Shown here one piece after another: positions 32,853-45,000 of a DNA stretch of 64,000 nt; within the stretch, counting starts at the first letter, position 1; each line of letters begins with the position of its first letter. The stretch covers positions 2,294,001-2,358,000 of the forward strand of contig JAHCVI010000001.1 in the NCBI GenBank assembly GCA_019096155.1, in the 5' to 3' direction. Below the pieces are notes generated by a model. That model did no database searches and was not told where the DNA came from. It saw only the letters and a program-made list of their open reading frames with translations. The translations under genes and the position numbers were made by a program. The stretch is from Staphylotrichum longicolle. Lineage: Eukaryota > Ascomycota > Sordariomycetes > Sordariales > Chaetomiaceae.

Positions 32853-33747
32853 TGATAGGCCAGGTAGATATCAGGAAAGTGGTCAGCGGGGTCACGGCTG
32901 TTGTCAGAAGAATGGGAGGGGAAGGAAACGAAGATGAAGAGAGAAGAGGGGGGGGACGTTGAGATGGCCCCACAGTGCTCCCACATGGGAAACAATGCGA
33001 GCAGTTCAGGGACCCTGCAGCAACAGCACTCATCACTCTTCAGTTACCGGAGAGATGGTGTGCTTTCACAGACTTTGATCGGTTCTCTTACGGCAAGGAA
33101 TGGCCCTCACATCAAGGAGTCAGTAGAGAATGTCGTGTGGAAGATTGTTGTCGAGAAGGACTTGAAGGCTTCTTGTCAGTCACCCACACCCCGAGCCTTT
33201 TGAGTGTCATAAAATAACGTTGTTGAATAGATGATGCCAGGCCGGTATCGGTGAGTTTTCCAGTGAGGTGATCTGCAAACCAGTGGCAAAGGCGAGAAGG
33301 TGACAGACGGTCTCAAAGCAACCATGTAGACAGAATCGAGCACAATGCCCTTGACACCTCCAGGCCCGTGAAACGCGTTGAATTCCTCGACACTGTGTTG
33401 ATGCTCACGCGTATCACCCTGGTATGAGCGAAATGGAGGTATTCTTTTGATTGCCCATCCCAAGCCCGTCGGTTCATCGTAGTAAACCCGAAGCCGTCCG
33501 ACAGATGGTTTCGTCAATTCATTCCCGCTCAGTCCCAGAAACATCTCCCATCCAACGCCCGCAGAGAGAACCCGGTAGACCGATGTCGACTGCTGCCCAT
33601 TTTGCCCGTGACGAAGGAGGCCGCAATTGTATTCACTAGCTCGGGTGGGTGCTAGGCAATCGCAGACAAATAGCAGACCTTTCCCTAAGACCGCCTGAGA
33701 TGCTCCAAAACACAGAAAGAATTTGCCCCATGGTTGTCGACCGCCGT
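32853..33747. other. Region downstream of RPL32
   Basis: Holds the RPL32 3' UTR and the upstream flank of the relic gene. No coding structure was found. There is a G-run at 32948-32955. Confidence 0.5.
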
Positions 33748-34538
33748 TTAAACCTCCGTCGTGACCTTCGCCTTCGCGTTGGTGACCTTGACACCTAATT
33801 GCTTCGCCCGCGCGATGATGTCGACCCGCTTCCGCGAGGAGACGTTGTGGGCGATCCTGCAGATCTCGCGTTAGCCTTGCCTCCCACCAGGTTATACGCC
33901 CGGTTTCCGATGCCATTGGCGCCCATTCCGCTTCATGTTGGGAATGAGAGGTCACGTACTCGGCGGCGTAGGTCTTGTTGTGCATGAGGAGGAGCTCGAC
34001 GTCCTTGACGTTGCTGACAAGGAAAGCCTTGTGGCCCGAAGGCATCATGTGGCGGGTCTTCTTGTTGGAGCCATAGCCGATCTAGAAAGTCGCAACCGAC
34101 CATGTTAGCCGTTGTTTCTTGGTTCGTTTCGGACGGCCCAGCAAAATCTCGAAATCCCATCATCACCCTCCCCCACCATCCCCCCAACTGACCGTCCGCC
34201 TCAAAGAAACCAGGAATCGTGGTAACGTACCGAGGGCATGGCAAGGTTGCCCTTGAACCGTCTCCGGACACGGTTGTCAATACCCTTGGGCTTGCGCCAT
34301 GCCGAGTCGACACGCATGAAGCGGTCGCTCTGGTGGCGCATGAAGCCCTTGGTGCCTGCAAATCGACATGCTCGTCAACATTCGTGTCCTCAAAAATCCA
34401 TCGGCGACGTGAAATGTAAAATCCCGGCTCGAATGACGCGGGAAGCGGTGCAGGTCGTTCGGGGACTGAATCGGTGGGGGTATGCAGGCTCGACGTACGC
34501 TTCTTCACGATCGGGATGTGCTTCTTAGCGGCAACCAT
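33748..34538 (-). CDS. RPL32: 60S ribosomal protein L32 (eL32)
   Basis: Exons, in coding order, are 34538-34499, 34355-34231, 34081-33960 and 33856-33748, giving 131 aa, the standard length. Conserved stretches include 'MVAAKKHIPIVKK', 'RHQSDRFMRVDSAWRKPKGIDNR' (part), 'RRRFKGNLAMPSIGYGSNKKT', 'RHMMPSGHKAFLV', 'NKTYAAEIAHNVSS' and 'RVDIIARAKQLGVKV'. The introns are 143, 149 and 103 nt. The ATG follows directly after a CACAG acceptor, and a further 75-nt intron is likely in the 5' UTR (34539-34613, GTACAG donor, TTCTAAC branch). Multiple 5' introns are typical of fungal ribosomal protein genes. It is a component of the large subunit. Confidence 0.97.
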
Positions 34539-34613
34539 CTGTGCGGTTTGTTAGAATAAACTCAGACTGGAGAATATCGAGCTGACAGCAGCAGCGAGAG
34601 GGCATGACTGTAC

Positions 34614-35427
34614 CTTGACGGTATTGTTGTCGGTGATGGGCGAATTTGGCGTCGTCACGGTCCGGACCTACCTTGGGAAAAATTCCAGAAATTGGTTGAG
34701 CTGGTGGGCTTAGGGTTGTGCGAAAATTGTTAAGGCTGGGTGGCCAGTGCGTTTGCCTGCCTCAGCCGGCCCACTTTGGGCTTGGCAGCAGGGATGGCAG
34801 AAAGTGGGCCAAGCGGATGCTCTTATCGATACTAGCATTTTGCGAGGGGCTTCAATGGCCCCAGCCCACCACTGCTTGCATCTTCCGCCCTGTGTGATGA
34901 GAACTTCGCTGCATGAGCATCTCAGCTGCATTATGTATGATGTTTGCTTTACGGCATTCGAAACATGTCCTGCTCAAAACAAATGATTCACGCGTGATGT
35001 ATGTCATGGTCCTGAAATTTTGTCTTGGTCTAAACGAGAGCGAATGCCAGCGGGAAGAACAAGCGACCCCGCCCCCAAGATTGCTTGCCACATTGTTCTG
35101 TCTATGGTTGACAATATGAAGCCATTCCTGCCATGCCACTTGCTGGTGTAATGCCCAATTATGGCCAGAATAGGAAGGTCACTGTTTAGTGTGTTAAGAG
35201 CCCCGGGTATCCAAGCGGCCACCGCCGCTTCAAGGACTCGTTAGATGGGGAGGGTTGGGTTGAGCAGCCTGTCGCCGCTCTGATGTTGACGGCTCTGAGA
35301 TGAAGCGCCTCTTGGATCTGAGACTTCACACAGATCTTGTTTACATCCTTGTGCCCCCACCCACCATTACTGAACTGCGAGTGGTTGTCGGTTTCATTGC
35401 GAATCAGTCTGGAGCCACGTGCTTGGC
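34614..35427. other. RPL32 promoter and J-protein 3' flank
   Basis: No additional gene. A GTAGGT element at 34667-34672 (minus strand) could be the donor of a second 5' UTR intron of RPL32. Confidence 0.45.
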
Positions 35428-36892
35428 TTATTGCGTGGCGCACTGCGGGCCAGCTTCTTCCTCCTCATCATCCTCCCACTCGCCTCCATACCTAGGGTCG
35501 CCCTGGTGAGCACCCATCTGTTATGCCTGTTAGCTTTCCATACTGATTGTTGGGCTGTCCACCGAGGGAGTCTCACCTTCTCAATGTCAGCATCCTCTTC
35601 GTAGTGAACCTCGTCCACCTCGTCGGCCTCGATGGGCGGCGCTGGAGGGGGAAGAAGCTTTCCAAGAGCTTCGTACTCGCTGTCATTCGACAGCCAGCCG
35701 TCTTCTGGGAACTCGACCTTGACGAGGAGGTACAAGTCACCCTTGCTGTCTCCGCGCTTGAAGGGCATACCCTCGCCGGCGACTTTGAGGACATCGCCGG
35801 GGCGGAGGATCTTGCCACGCGGGTGGTTGATGTGAATACCGCGGCCATCGAGGTGCTTCAGAACAACGCGCGAGAAGCCGGACAGAGCTTCGGCCAAGGT
35901 GACGTTCAAATCGGCTGAGAGGTCGTGGCCGATGCGGGTGAAGTGGTCATGCGGCTCCTCGATGAGATGGAAGATCAAGTCGCCGGGCGTCATGTCCGGC
36001 AGCTGATCGGCCTCGCCCTCGAGAACGATGCGCTCACCTTGCATGGAGCCGCGGGGAATATAGAGCTCCAAGGCCTTGGTCTCCTTGACTGTTCGCTTGC
36101 CCTTGCACTTCTTGCAGCGGTCCTTCTCCTTGTAGTACATGCCCGACCCCTGGCAGTGGTCGCAGGGAATGACCTCCTTGCGGACGAGGCCGGGACCGAT
36201 TTGGCGGAAGGCCTCCTGGCGGCCGTGCCCGTGGCAGCGGTCGCACTGGTTGGGCTTGACTTTGTCCTTTGCGCCGGTGCCCTTGCACTGGCCGCAGATG
36301 ACCTGCTTCTCGGCGGCGAACTTGACCGTCTTGCCCTTGTAGAGCTCTTCGAGAGTGACTTTGTACGGCTGTTCCTCGTCGGGGCTCCGTCTCGGGCGGC
36401 GAGGGCCGCCGCCGGGCATGCCGCCCATGTTCATACCGAACATCTGGGAGAGGATGTCGTTGAGGTCAACCTCGGCCCCTCCAGGCCCGCCTCGCGAAGG
36501 GTCAAAGGCGGCCATGCCGTGGGTGTCGTAGAGGTGGCGCTTCTCATCATCGCGGAGGATCTCGTAGGCTTGTGTAATCGCCTTGAACTTGGCCTCGGAC
36601 TCGGCGCGGATTTCCTCGGGAACCTTGTCGGGATGGTGTTGCAACGCCAACTGGGCAGAGTCAGCATTGTTCGTCTCTCAGCGCCGTGCCGGCTGCGAGA
36701 GAGACTAACCTTCCGATAAGCCTTCTTGATGTCGTTGGGGCTGGCAGACTTGTCTACGCCGAGGAGGGCTGAAGATCACAAATCCAAAGTCAGTATGGCG
36801 TCGCATACGTGCGCGCAAAGGTTGGGACTTGGGTGTGGCGTACCGTAGAGATCCAGATCCTCATCTGCGCTGCTGCCGGGGCCGCCGTCCAT
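35428..36892 (-). CDS. XDJ1: Class I J-domain co-chaperone, Xdj1-like, with CaaX box
   Basis: Exons, in coding order, are 36892-36844, 36768-36710, 36650-35577 and 35517-35428, giving 423 aa. The J domain starts at residue ~12 (DLYALLGVDKSASPNDIKKA) with HPD at ~42-44. A Gly/Met-rich linker follows, then four zinc-binding modules, CGQCKGTG, CDRCHGHG, CDHCQGSG and CKKCKGKR (~152-230), and the two C-terminal beta domains. The last exon encodes an acidic stretch ending QCATQ, so the protein finishes in a C-A-T-Q prenylation box, as membrane-associated class I J-proteins do. It stimulates Hsp70 ATPase and delivers clients, possibly mitochondrial precursors. Xdj1 rather than Ydj1 is chosen from the N-terminal extension and the 'PEEIRAESEAKFK' insertion, which is a judgement. 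Confidence 0.85.
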
Positions 36893-37846
36893 GTTTCGCT
36901 AATTTTCTTTGGGGCTTCCTCAATATGAATGACCAAACGCCAGCAGATCGCACAGTCTGGGCGACAGGGTAAAGTGACAAGGTGATGTGGAAAAGATGAT
37001 GGCGGGGTGGTATGGAGGAGGGTCCTGGAGTGGATGGGAGCCTTGCTTGGGGCACGGGTGGTGTTGGAAATTTTAGCCAACCTGCAGCAAACAGCGGGCG
37101 CCCCACGTTAAAAAGGGCAGCTCAAGGACCCTGACTACTGCCACTCGACACTGTTGGATTTGGACAGAAAGGAAGTGCCATTTCTAGACCAAAGGTGAAT
37201 TTTGACCACAAATCTGCTTCAATGTCTCGGGTATTGTTAAGTCGCCAACAAAGCTGTTGAAACTGGCTGAGCCGTGTCCTAATCCAGGTACGCATCCCTC
37301 ACTTCTCGAATCGTTCCTCGTCTTTCAGTTGACGGGAGCTGAACTCAAAGTGGGGTTCCTGTTCCAGGTCCCATGCCATTCAGTTCCAGAGACTACAGGG
37401 TTGAGACCCCAGTTCATGACAAAGTACTTTGTCTAGTACCTATGTATGACATGTCTGGTAGGTAAGTCAATGTGACAGCCATGTGTCGAAGCCCCAGGTG
37501 CCCGGCAATGCCGTCAAGTGGCTGCATTGACGGAGAATGCAGAGGAGGGGTTTTGTCACCTTTTGGGCAGGCGGTCTGGGTGGGCTGCTTTATCAAGGGA
37601 CCCACCCTTTCTGTTTATCGAGCTGCAGATCCAACGGTCCTGGTCCCCTGGCGAGCTTGGCTGAACTCATGCCCGGTCCAATGCACCGCCACACCGTTCC
37701 TGCATCTCAGCCTCTTTTGATTCCGCTTCGTCTGGGAGTCTGAGATTGAATTGGGACTCAGATGTGGCTGAACACATCAACAAGCCCATCAGCTCAACCC
37801 TGGACCAGCAGATGCTTCACCAGCAACCCCGTCGCTCCCGGGGGAA
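36893..37846. other. Divergent promoter J-protein / MSE1
   Basis: No gene seen. CT-rich and AT-rich patches alternate, with no RNA gene or repeat detected. Confidence 0.5.
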
Positions 37847-40078
37847 ATGGAAAAGCTTGTTGTCAGAGGTAGAGGGCTCTTGAGGAGGCCACTATCCTCA
37901 CCGTGTACACGATGGGGGGCAACTGCTCTCTCCTCGTCCTCGTCCCCGTCCCTCTGGCGACCCTTCTCATGCGCTTCACTTCTCGCAGCGAAGCACACCC
38001 CCCAGGACCGCTTTAAGCTACCTGACACGCCATGCCGGACCCGGTTTGCACCATCGCCCACAGGCTACTTGCATCTGGGCTCGTTGCGGACCCTGTTGTA
38101 CAATTACCTATTGGCCAGGGCAACGGGTGGCCAGTTCCTCTTGCGCATCGAAGACACCGATCAGGTGAGATGATGTGTTTCGCTGCTCTTTTTATGGTCT
38201 GCCTTGACAAGTTGCTTATACTGCTGCTGTAGACGCGTCTGGTGGCTGATGCAGAGACGAGGCTGTACCAAGACCTGGAATGGCTGGGCCTGGCTCCCGA
38301 TGAGGGTGAGCTTTGCGTCCTCTTACCACCCGATGTCGTCTCTATCACTGTCGCTGACACCTTTGCCAGGACCCAATAACGAAGGCCCTTACGGGCCGTA
38401 CAGACAGGTCAGCTTTGTTTTACCGCATCATTCTAGGGCTACTCCAGACTAACTGTCCCAGTCGGAAAGATTGCCGCATTATCATGAGCACGCCGACAAG
38501 TTGATTCGCGACGGAAAGGCTTACAGGTGCTTCTGCACCCCAGAGTCATTGGAGGAAGCAAAGGCTATGGCTGCAGAGCTTGGCCAGTCAACTGCCTATC
38601 CAGGCACATGTCGCAGCATTGACCCTGACGTGTCTGATGACCGCGCCAACAAAGGGGAAAAGTTCGCTGTGAGATTCAAGAGCTCCGAGAAGCCCATCAT
38701 GATCCACGACATTGTCTACAATCGCTTCCAGAAAAAGGACGCCGAGGAGGACTTCATCATCATGAAGCGTGATGGGTTTCCGACCTACCATTTTGCCAAC
38801 GTTGTCGACGACCATCTCATGAAGATCACCCATGTCATCCGGGGCGCCGTAAGTCGTCTATTTTCACTCCTGCCCTGAGGACGCGCTGACAAATTCTTCT
38901 CAGGAATGGCTTGTTTCCACGCCAAAGCACGTCGAACTGTACAATGCATTCGGCTGGCAGCCACCTCAGTTTGCCCATGTCGGCCTTCTGGTCGACAAGA
39001 ACCGGCAGAAGCTCAGCAAACGTGACAACTCGGCCAACATGGAGTTCTACAAACAGGGCCACATCCTTCCATCCGCCCTCGCTAACTTTGCAGCCTTGTT
39101 GGGCTGGCGAGCCCCTCCTATAAACAAGGGCGATGTCATGACCCTGAAGGAGATGGCCGACAACGTGAGTTACCTCGCACCACTCACCAAACTCTCTGCC
39201 CGTTTTTGTCATCTGACGTCTATCTATCCATCCCTCAGTTCTCCCTCAAGTTCAGCAAAGGCGACATCATCGTCTCTCTGCTCAAACTCCCCCACCTCCA
39301 AGACAAGCACTTCCAGCGCGTCGCCGAATCCCAAGACCCAGCCGATCTGGCCCTCGTCGAGTCCCACTTCCTCGCTCCCCTCGAGCGCGCTATCCGCGAC
39401 GTCGAGACCCTCAAGGCCAAAGCCGCCGCGGCCCATCCGTCCGATCTCGGCAGCCGTCTTCCCGACGCCCCCATCCTCCAGGAGCGCTTCCGCAGCGTCC
39501 TCACCAGCATCGTCCTGGGGGCGCGGCTGCCCCTCGCGGCCCCGGCCGACCGCTTCGCCCACGCCGTGTGGCGGCTGCGGTATTACCTCTGGGAGGTGCC
39601 GCCGCACCTGCTCCAGCAGCAGCTCCGGGCCGGGGCGCTCGAGCCCGTCGCGCCGCGGGACGCGGCTCCGCGGCTGGCCGAGGCCGTGGCCTTCCTGCGG
39701 CGCAAGTTCGCGGGCGTGGCCGAGCAGGAGTGGAACCACGTGGTGATTGACCAGGCGATGCGCGAGGCCATCCAGGACGAGGGGTACGCCGCCTACCTTG
39801 GCGGCGACAACGCGCAGCTCCGGGTGTACAAGCCGCTGCGGTGGGCGATGCTGGCGTTGGACAAGGGCCTGGGCCTCTCGCAGGCTCTCGAGATCCTGGG
39901 CAAGGAGGAGTGTCTGCGGCGGTTGGACATCGCCAAGGAGGCTGCTGAGACGGTGGCTGCTCAGCCGCCGTCCCAGACACCACCCGTCGAGGAGGCGAAG
40001 GGAAATACATTGGGGCAAGAGGGGCCGCAGTCCATGGAGGAGTGGGCTCAGTATTTTGGGCTGGTGGAAAAGGCGTAA
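37847..40078 (+). CDS. MSE1: Mitochondrial glutamyl-tRNA synthetase
   Basis: The exons are 37847-38164, 38233-38305, 38370-38407, 38462-38848, 38904-39164 and 39239-40078, giving 638 aa with every phase agreeing. Residues 1-60 are Arg- and Ser-rich with few acids, a mitochondrial presequence. The class I catalytic core follows: 'RFAPSPTGYLHLG' (HIGH-type motif, ~66-78), 'LLRIEDTDQTR', 'GPYGPYRQSERL', 'YRCFCTPESLEEA', and the KMSKS-type loop 'KLSKRD' (~308-313). The C-terminal 280 residues are the helical anticodon-binding half, with a long Ala/Arg-rich variable segment. It charges mitochondrial tRNA-Glu. The length exceeds the bacterial enzyme (~470-500 aa), mainly because of the presequence and C-terminal insertions. 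It is convergent with CSN5. Confidence 0.93.
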
Positions 40079-40368
40079 GAAGAAGACGCCTGTCAAGAGG
40101 AGCCAGACAAAGAGTAGGATAGCCGGCGAGTTTGCATGGAATGTATGTACGATATGGCATGCTAGAAGGAGTAAAAGAGGAAGAGGGCGGGCGGTGATAA
40201 TAAGAGAAAGAGCGTCAGCGGGCAGACAAGGAGTTCGGAGAGTTCGCGGATTCTAGAAGCAATGTACAATATCAACACCCCCTGCCTTTTCATGCACCCA
40301 TCGCCTCGTGTGCTGTCTAATGTATCATCAATTCATTATTCCATGATCCCCCAACCTGCCAGCATGCC

Positions 40369-41559
40369 TTACGCACTCCCACCACCACCACCACCACTAC
40401 TGAAAATCTGCGCCTTCACCTCAGCCGCCATCAACCCCGCCCTCTCCTTGGCCGCGATCTGCCCAACATCCTGCACAATCTTCTCCACCGCCTGGTCCAC
40501 ACCCTTCCCACCGGCACCAGCAATACCACCACCGCCGCCGCCGGCCATCGCCATCTCCTCCGCCGCGCGGCCCGCTCCATCCCCGCGACCGCTACCGCCG
40601 CCGTCAAAGATGCTCATGGCCGCGGCGCCCCGGCCCGTCCGCGCCACGGCGCCCGCGGCGTCCAGCACGCGCTGCGCGACGTCGCACATCTGGCTGCGCG
40701 CGTAGTCGCGGTTGGTCAGCAGCGGGTTCTGCGCCAGCGTCTGCACCCAGTACTTGTTCCACAGCTGCTCGAGCAGCTTGCCGTCGAGCGTGCTCTTGTA
40801 GTGCTCGACCTGCAGCGGGTAGTACTTGCTCGCGTGGGCGCCGTAGTCGTCGGCTTTTGTCAGCGGGACGGACTGGCCGCCCGCCGCCGCCGACGAGGAT
40901 ATGGAAGGAGAGGTGGTGGAGGTGGCGGGCGCGGTGTAGCCTTCGGGGTAGGTGCGGAAGGCGCCGATCTCGACCTTGTTCGCGGAGATGGTGCGGTCCG
41001 GGTCGATGACGATGGCGACCATGGGGCCCTGGAGCTGCTGGAGCTGCTGGGTGGCGACGTCGATGCCCGACAGCCAGCAGCCGTAGCCCGGGTGGGAGTG
41101 GTACCAGCCGATGACGTTCTCCTGGCGGGACTCGTCGCGGCAGGCCGCGAGGTACTCGACCAGGTACTCGTCGGCGTCGCCCTGGGCGTTGACGCGGGTC
41201 TCGGTGCCCTCGACGGGGAGGCGGAAGGCGTCGGTCACGACGAGGGCGGTGCCGTCGACGTAGCCCTGCATGAGGCCCATGACTTCGAGGGAGCCGCCGG
41301 AGCGGGCGTGCATGACCATCTTGACGAGGGCGATCGGGGAGACGCGGACGGTCTTGAAGTAGGCGGGGTCTTGCACCCAAGGACGCGCGGCGCTGATCTC
41401 GGATTGGGAGGAGGCCGAGTAGTTGAAGAGGGCATCGCGCTGGCGGTCGACCAGCTTGTCGGTTAGAGGGAGCTCTGCGCGGGGGAACAAGTCTGGTTAG
41501 CTGCTGAACTAACTTGCCCAATCTGACAAAACCTCATTGAAAAACCTGTCATTACCCAT
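40369..41559 (-). CDS. CSN5: COP9 signalosome subunit 5, JAMM deneddylase
   Basis: Exons, in coding order, are 41559-41514 and 41474-40369, giving 383 aa. The intron is only 39 nt but has a GTTAGT donor, a GCTAACC branch and a GCGCAG acceptor; it contains an in-frame stop, so it must be removed. The MPN+ domain has the JAMM elements: the Glu in 'GSLEVMGLMQG' (~77), and HSHPGYGCWLSGID (~137-150), the zinc-binding H-x-H-x10-D. 'VVIDPDRTISANKVEIGAFRTYP'-type sequence (here AIVIDPDRTIS...) is classic CSN5. It removes Nedd8 from cullins as part of the COP9 signalosome. The C-terminus carries a Gly-rich, low-complexity insertion (~310-350) and ends in another Gly run, unusual for the family. Confidence 0.93.
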
Positions 41560-42016
41560 CGTTGCGCGTAGCTCTCCGACCGTCGCGCGAGAGTTGCTGC
41601 AGATATGGCTGTTGTTGGAGAGCTGCCGCAGCCGTTTGGGTGAATGTTGCCTGGAAGCTGCCGTTGTTGGAGGGGCTGTCAGGGAGCTTTGATAAGATAA
41701 AAACCCTGCCGTCAAGGTACCAGGGTTGTTTCTCTCCTCAGTCACGACCACGGGAAACCAGGGGAGTCCCGCTTCACAAAGCGATACATACAGAGATACT
41801 CGAGGGAAGGTAAGGTAGTTAATGTTGAATATTGCTAACCGCTACAAGAAGTGCGCTATCCGCACAGCAAAAGCCAAAGTCCCCAATGCTCCAGAACAAT
41901 GCAGAAACTGTTGCCTCCCACGGCCTCTCCTTCGGCCTTCCCTTCCTCTTAGTCCGTCTCCACTCCCTAATTGTAGACGACAAGAGGTACGTTATATGCT
42001 ACCCCCTCACCCGACT
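41560..42016. other. CSN5 promoter and FMP27 3' flank
   Basis: CT-rich sequence between CSN5 (transcribed away, minus) and the FMP27 stop. It includes one copy of an 18-bp tandem repeat that continues into FMP27. No gene seen. Confidence 0.5.
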
Positions 42017-42034
42017 CTACCCCCTCACCCGACT
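41999..42034 (-). repeat. 18-bp perfect tandem duplication spanning the FMP27 stop
   Basis: Two identical 18-bp units occupy 41999-42016 and 42017-42034. On the coding strand each unit reads Ser-Arg-Val-Arg-Gly-stop, so the second copy repeats the end of FMP27 in frame within the 3' UTR. Confidence 0.95.
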
Positions 42035-45000
42035 GACCTTCCTCGCCAGCGCATCCCCTTCCTCCCCATCCTTCCCATCATCCGTTCCCTCCCCACCGCT
42101 ACTCGCCTGCACCACCGTGCTCTCCCTCTCCTTCAACCGACTCGCCAGAGCGTGAAATCGGTCTCTCAACCCCCCACCTCCGCCAATCCCACCGATCCTC
42201 CTTCTCTCGGGACCACTCTCCTCCATGGTCGTGTGGCTCCTGACCGTCCCCGTCCTCCTGGGCGACGACGATGACCCAGAGCCGGTCGTCAACCCTCCGC
42301 TGCTCTTCGGCCTGCTCCCTGCACCATTCCCCTGCTGGCTCCCGCCGCCACCAAACGGCTTCGACCACCCGCTCGACGTCGGCCTCAGCAACCCCCCAAA
42401 CCCGCCGCCACTGCCTTTGTTCTCCGGCGGCATCGTAGTCGACGGCGTCGGCGGCGCCATCAGGAAGCTCGGCACCGCGCCCGAGGCCTGGGTCTGCACC
42501 ATGACGTGGTTGCCGACCGAGATGTGCGAGCGCATCGACGACGCCGCGCTCGAGCTCCGGCTGGCCGACGACGGGATGGGGATCGACGTCTGCGAGCGGC
42601 GGACCGACTGTGGCGGGGACCGCGAGAAGTCGACCGGCGAGTTGCCGTAGAGCGACGACGAGTCGTCGCCGCTGTTGTCGCGCGACTCGGACGTCGTCGG
42701 CGTCGCGAGGAGCACCGAGCTCGTCGCCAGCTCGCGCAGCTTGGACTGCTGCGCCGTGTTGGGCCGGTGCCGCGAGAACTTGTTGCCGATGATGGCGCCC
42801 GTGTGGCTGATCAGCGCCTTGATGACGCGGCTCTTGAGCGCGAGCGCGAGGTCCAGGTTGGACCACGTCTTGTTGCGGTACTCGATCGTGGGCAGGCGGA
42901 AGACGAAGTCGTGCACATCCTCGAAGTTGCGGTCGCCCTTGCCTTTGTAGCTGAGACAGAGCACGACAGAGGGCATCTTGATGTAGGCAAACGTCATGTA
43001 GTTGGACGCCCGGTCGATCATCTTAGATAAGTCGTCCGACTGTTTGGCTTTGTCCCCGTCGCTTGCCTTGTGTCGCAGCATGAAGCGCGATCCCTTCTTC
43101 GAGTCACCGCTGATCGAGACGCCATCCTTGGATGAGAAGCCGGTCCCCGTCCTGCCGATGCCAGGTTTCGGAGTCATGGCGCGCAGCGAATCGTACGACC
43201 GCTTCTTGCCTATGGGCTTGAATCCGGTCCCTGTTCGAAGAGCCGGAATGAGGTGCCCTCGCCTGAATGGACGCTGAGTGCCTTGTGGTTGCTGGACGCT
43301 TCGTTGGATCAGACGTCAGAGTCGGCCGCAGACGAAGCTCGAGTGACCCTGCTCGCGTCGCGAATGGCGCATCATCTTGATCCTTGTCGGCTGTCCCAAG
43401 ACGCACCGACTCGGTCAGCGACTCGTTGTCTGCCTCATCTTCCTCTTCGCCGGGAGAGACTGCTTGATTATGAAGGGAGAGTCGTTTTTGCCGCCGGACA
43501 CTTTGCCCCCGTCAGTGCCTGGGAAGATGTACTCGAAGAGTTTCTTCCCGATTTCGCGCTCCAGCTGAATCTTGAGCGGGAACAGCGTCACCTCAAAGTG
43601 GTCCATCACAGGGATGCCGGCAATGGCCTCGAGCATGTTCCAATACACCCGGATCATTGGCTGCGAGCCCGTGTCAAAGCCACCGCGGTCACCCTCGACG
43701 TACGGGGCCACCATTGCCGGATAGATGGCATCTGGGAGCAGGTTTAGCCCGAGTACTTTGCCCACCTGAATAAGATTGATATGCGAGCCGTCCGAGTTGT
43801 CGACCCGATCGTACTCGACGTCCTTGAGCTGCAGCTCCACCAGCGGCTCGTTGTTGTCACGGATGAGCTGCCAGACAATCTCCTTGGCCATGATGCTCCA
43901 CTTCAGAAGAGCGCTGCTTGTAGCGTTATCGAACTTTCTCTGCGCCGAAGTGATGGCCTTCATCATGAAGAACAGCTCGTCCTCGCATGCGGCCAGGTCA
44001 CGCTCCAGCAAGAGCCGGTCCTTCCATCCCTTCTTGTCCAGCTGCCTGGAATGGATCTGGAAGTGCGTCTTGATCTCCTCGAGCTGCCGAACACGCTCCT
44101 GCAACTTGATGACCATCTCCGGCACTCCCCTGAGGTCGCTGAAATCGGAGGCGAGCATGATCTTCTCGAGCCTCTCGTTCCGCGTCTTCTCCAGGGGTTC
44201 GCTGTACATGAGCAGGTCCAACACGATGACGTAGATCGCGTAGTACTGCGAAGAGTTGCACAGGGCATGCGCTTGCGGAAACTCAACCCAGAGATTGTCC
44301 GTTCTGCTCTCGGAAGCGTCTTGCAGGGCGGAGTTCGGGCCCTCGCTGGTGTTGATCTCGTCATTGTACTTGAGACGGAGCGTGTTGAACTTGTCGTATC
44401 GGAGCATGGCCGACGTTTTCTGCACGACGCGCTTGAAGCCAAAGGGGTCGGACTGGAAGTCGAACATGACCTCCATCGGGACCCATGGTGGCCACGATGA
44501 TCCGGCTGGCGTGCCGTAGGTATTGCCGGAGTACAAGGACACCAGCTGTGTCGAAAACCACTTCTGATGCGTAACGAAGAACTGCGTGCTGTCCATGTTG
44601 ACGAGAAACCGCCGCTGAACGAGACCGCTGACGTTATCCGACATCCTGCTTTTATCGAGGACATCCACCACCTTCAGCTCCATGCCCTTGGACGCTGTGA
44701 GAACGACGTGCTTCTTGTTCTTGTCGCTCTGAAGTTGTATTTGCGGCGCGATGAGGCGGACATGGTAGCTGTTTTGCGTCGTGAACTCGTCCGCGATGCC
44801 GCTAGACAGATCGGACATGCAGGGGTGCGTGCCATCGAGGTTGTCGGAGCTCGTGAACTTTTTACTATCCTGCAAGATCCTGCGGATCCGATCCTCAATA
44901 TCCTTTGCAATGTCGCCAGTTGACCCATTCGCGTCAGATATGCTGCCAGGACCTCCGGGGGTTGGGACACCGCCGCCTTTACCCGTCTTGGACTTGGCTT

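Noticed and set aside
34082..34230. Possible C/D snoRNA in RPL32 intron 2 (a GTGATGA C-box-like element)
   Set aside because: No CTGA D box or terminal stem was found at the right distance, so it is not supported.
43415..43418. FMP27 ending at 43415, with a separate downstream gene at 42017-43177
   Set aside because: The downstream peptide is the known C-terminal continuation of fungal Fmp27, reached through three one-base shifts, and it has no promoter or leader of its own.
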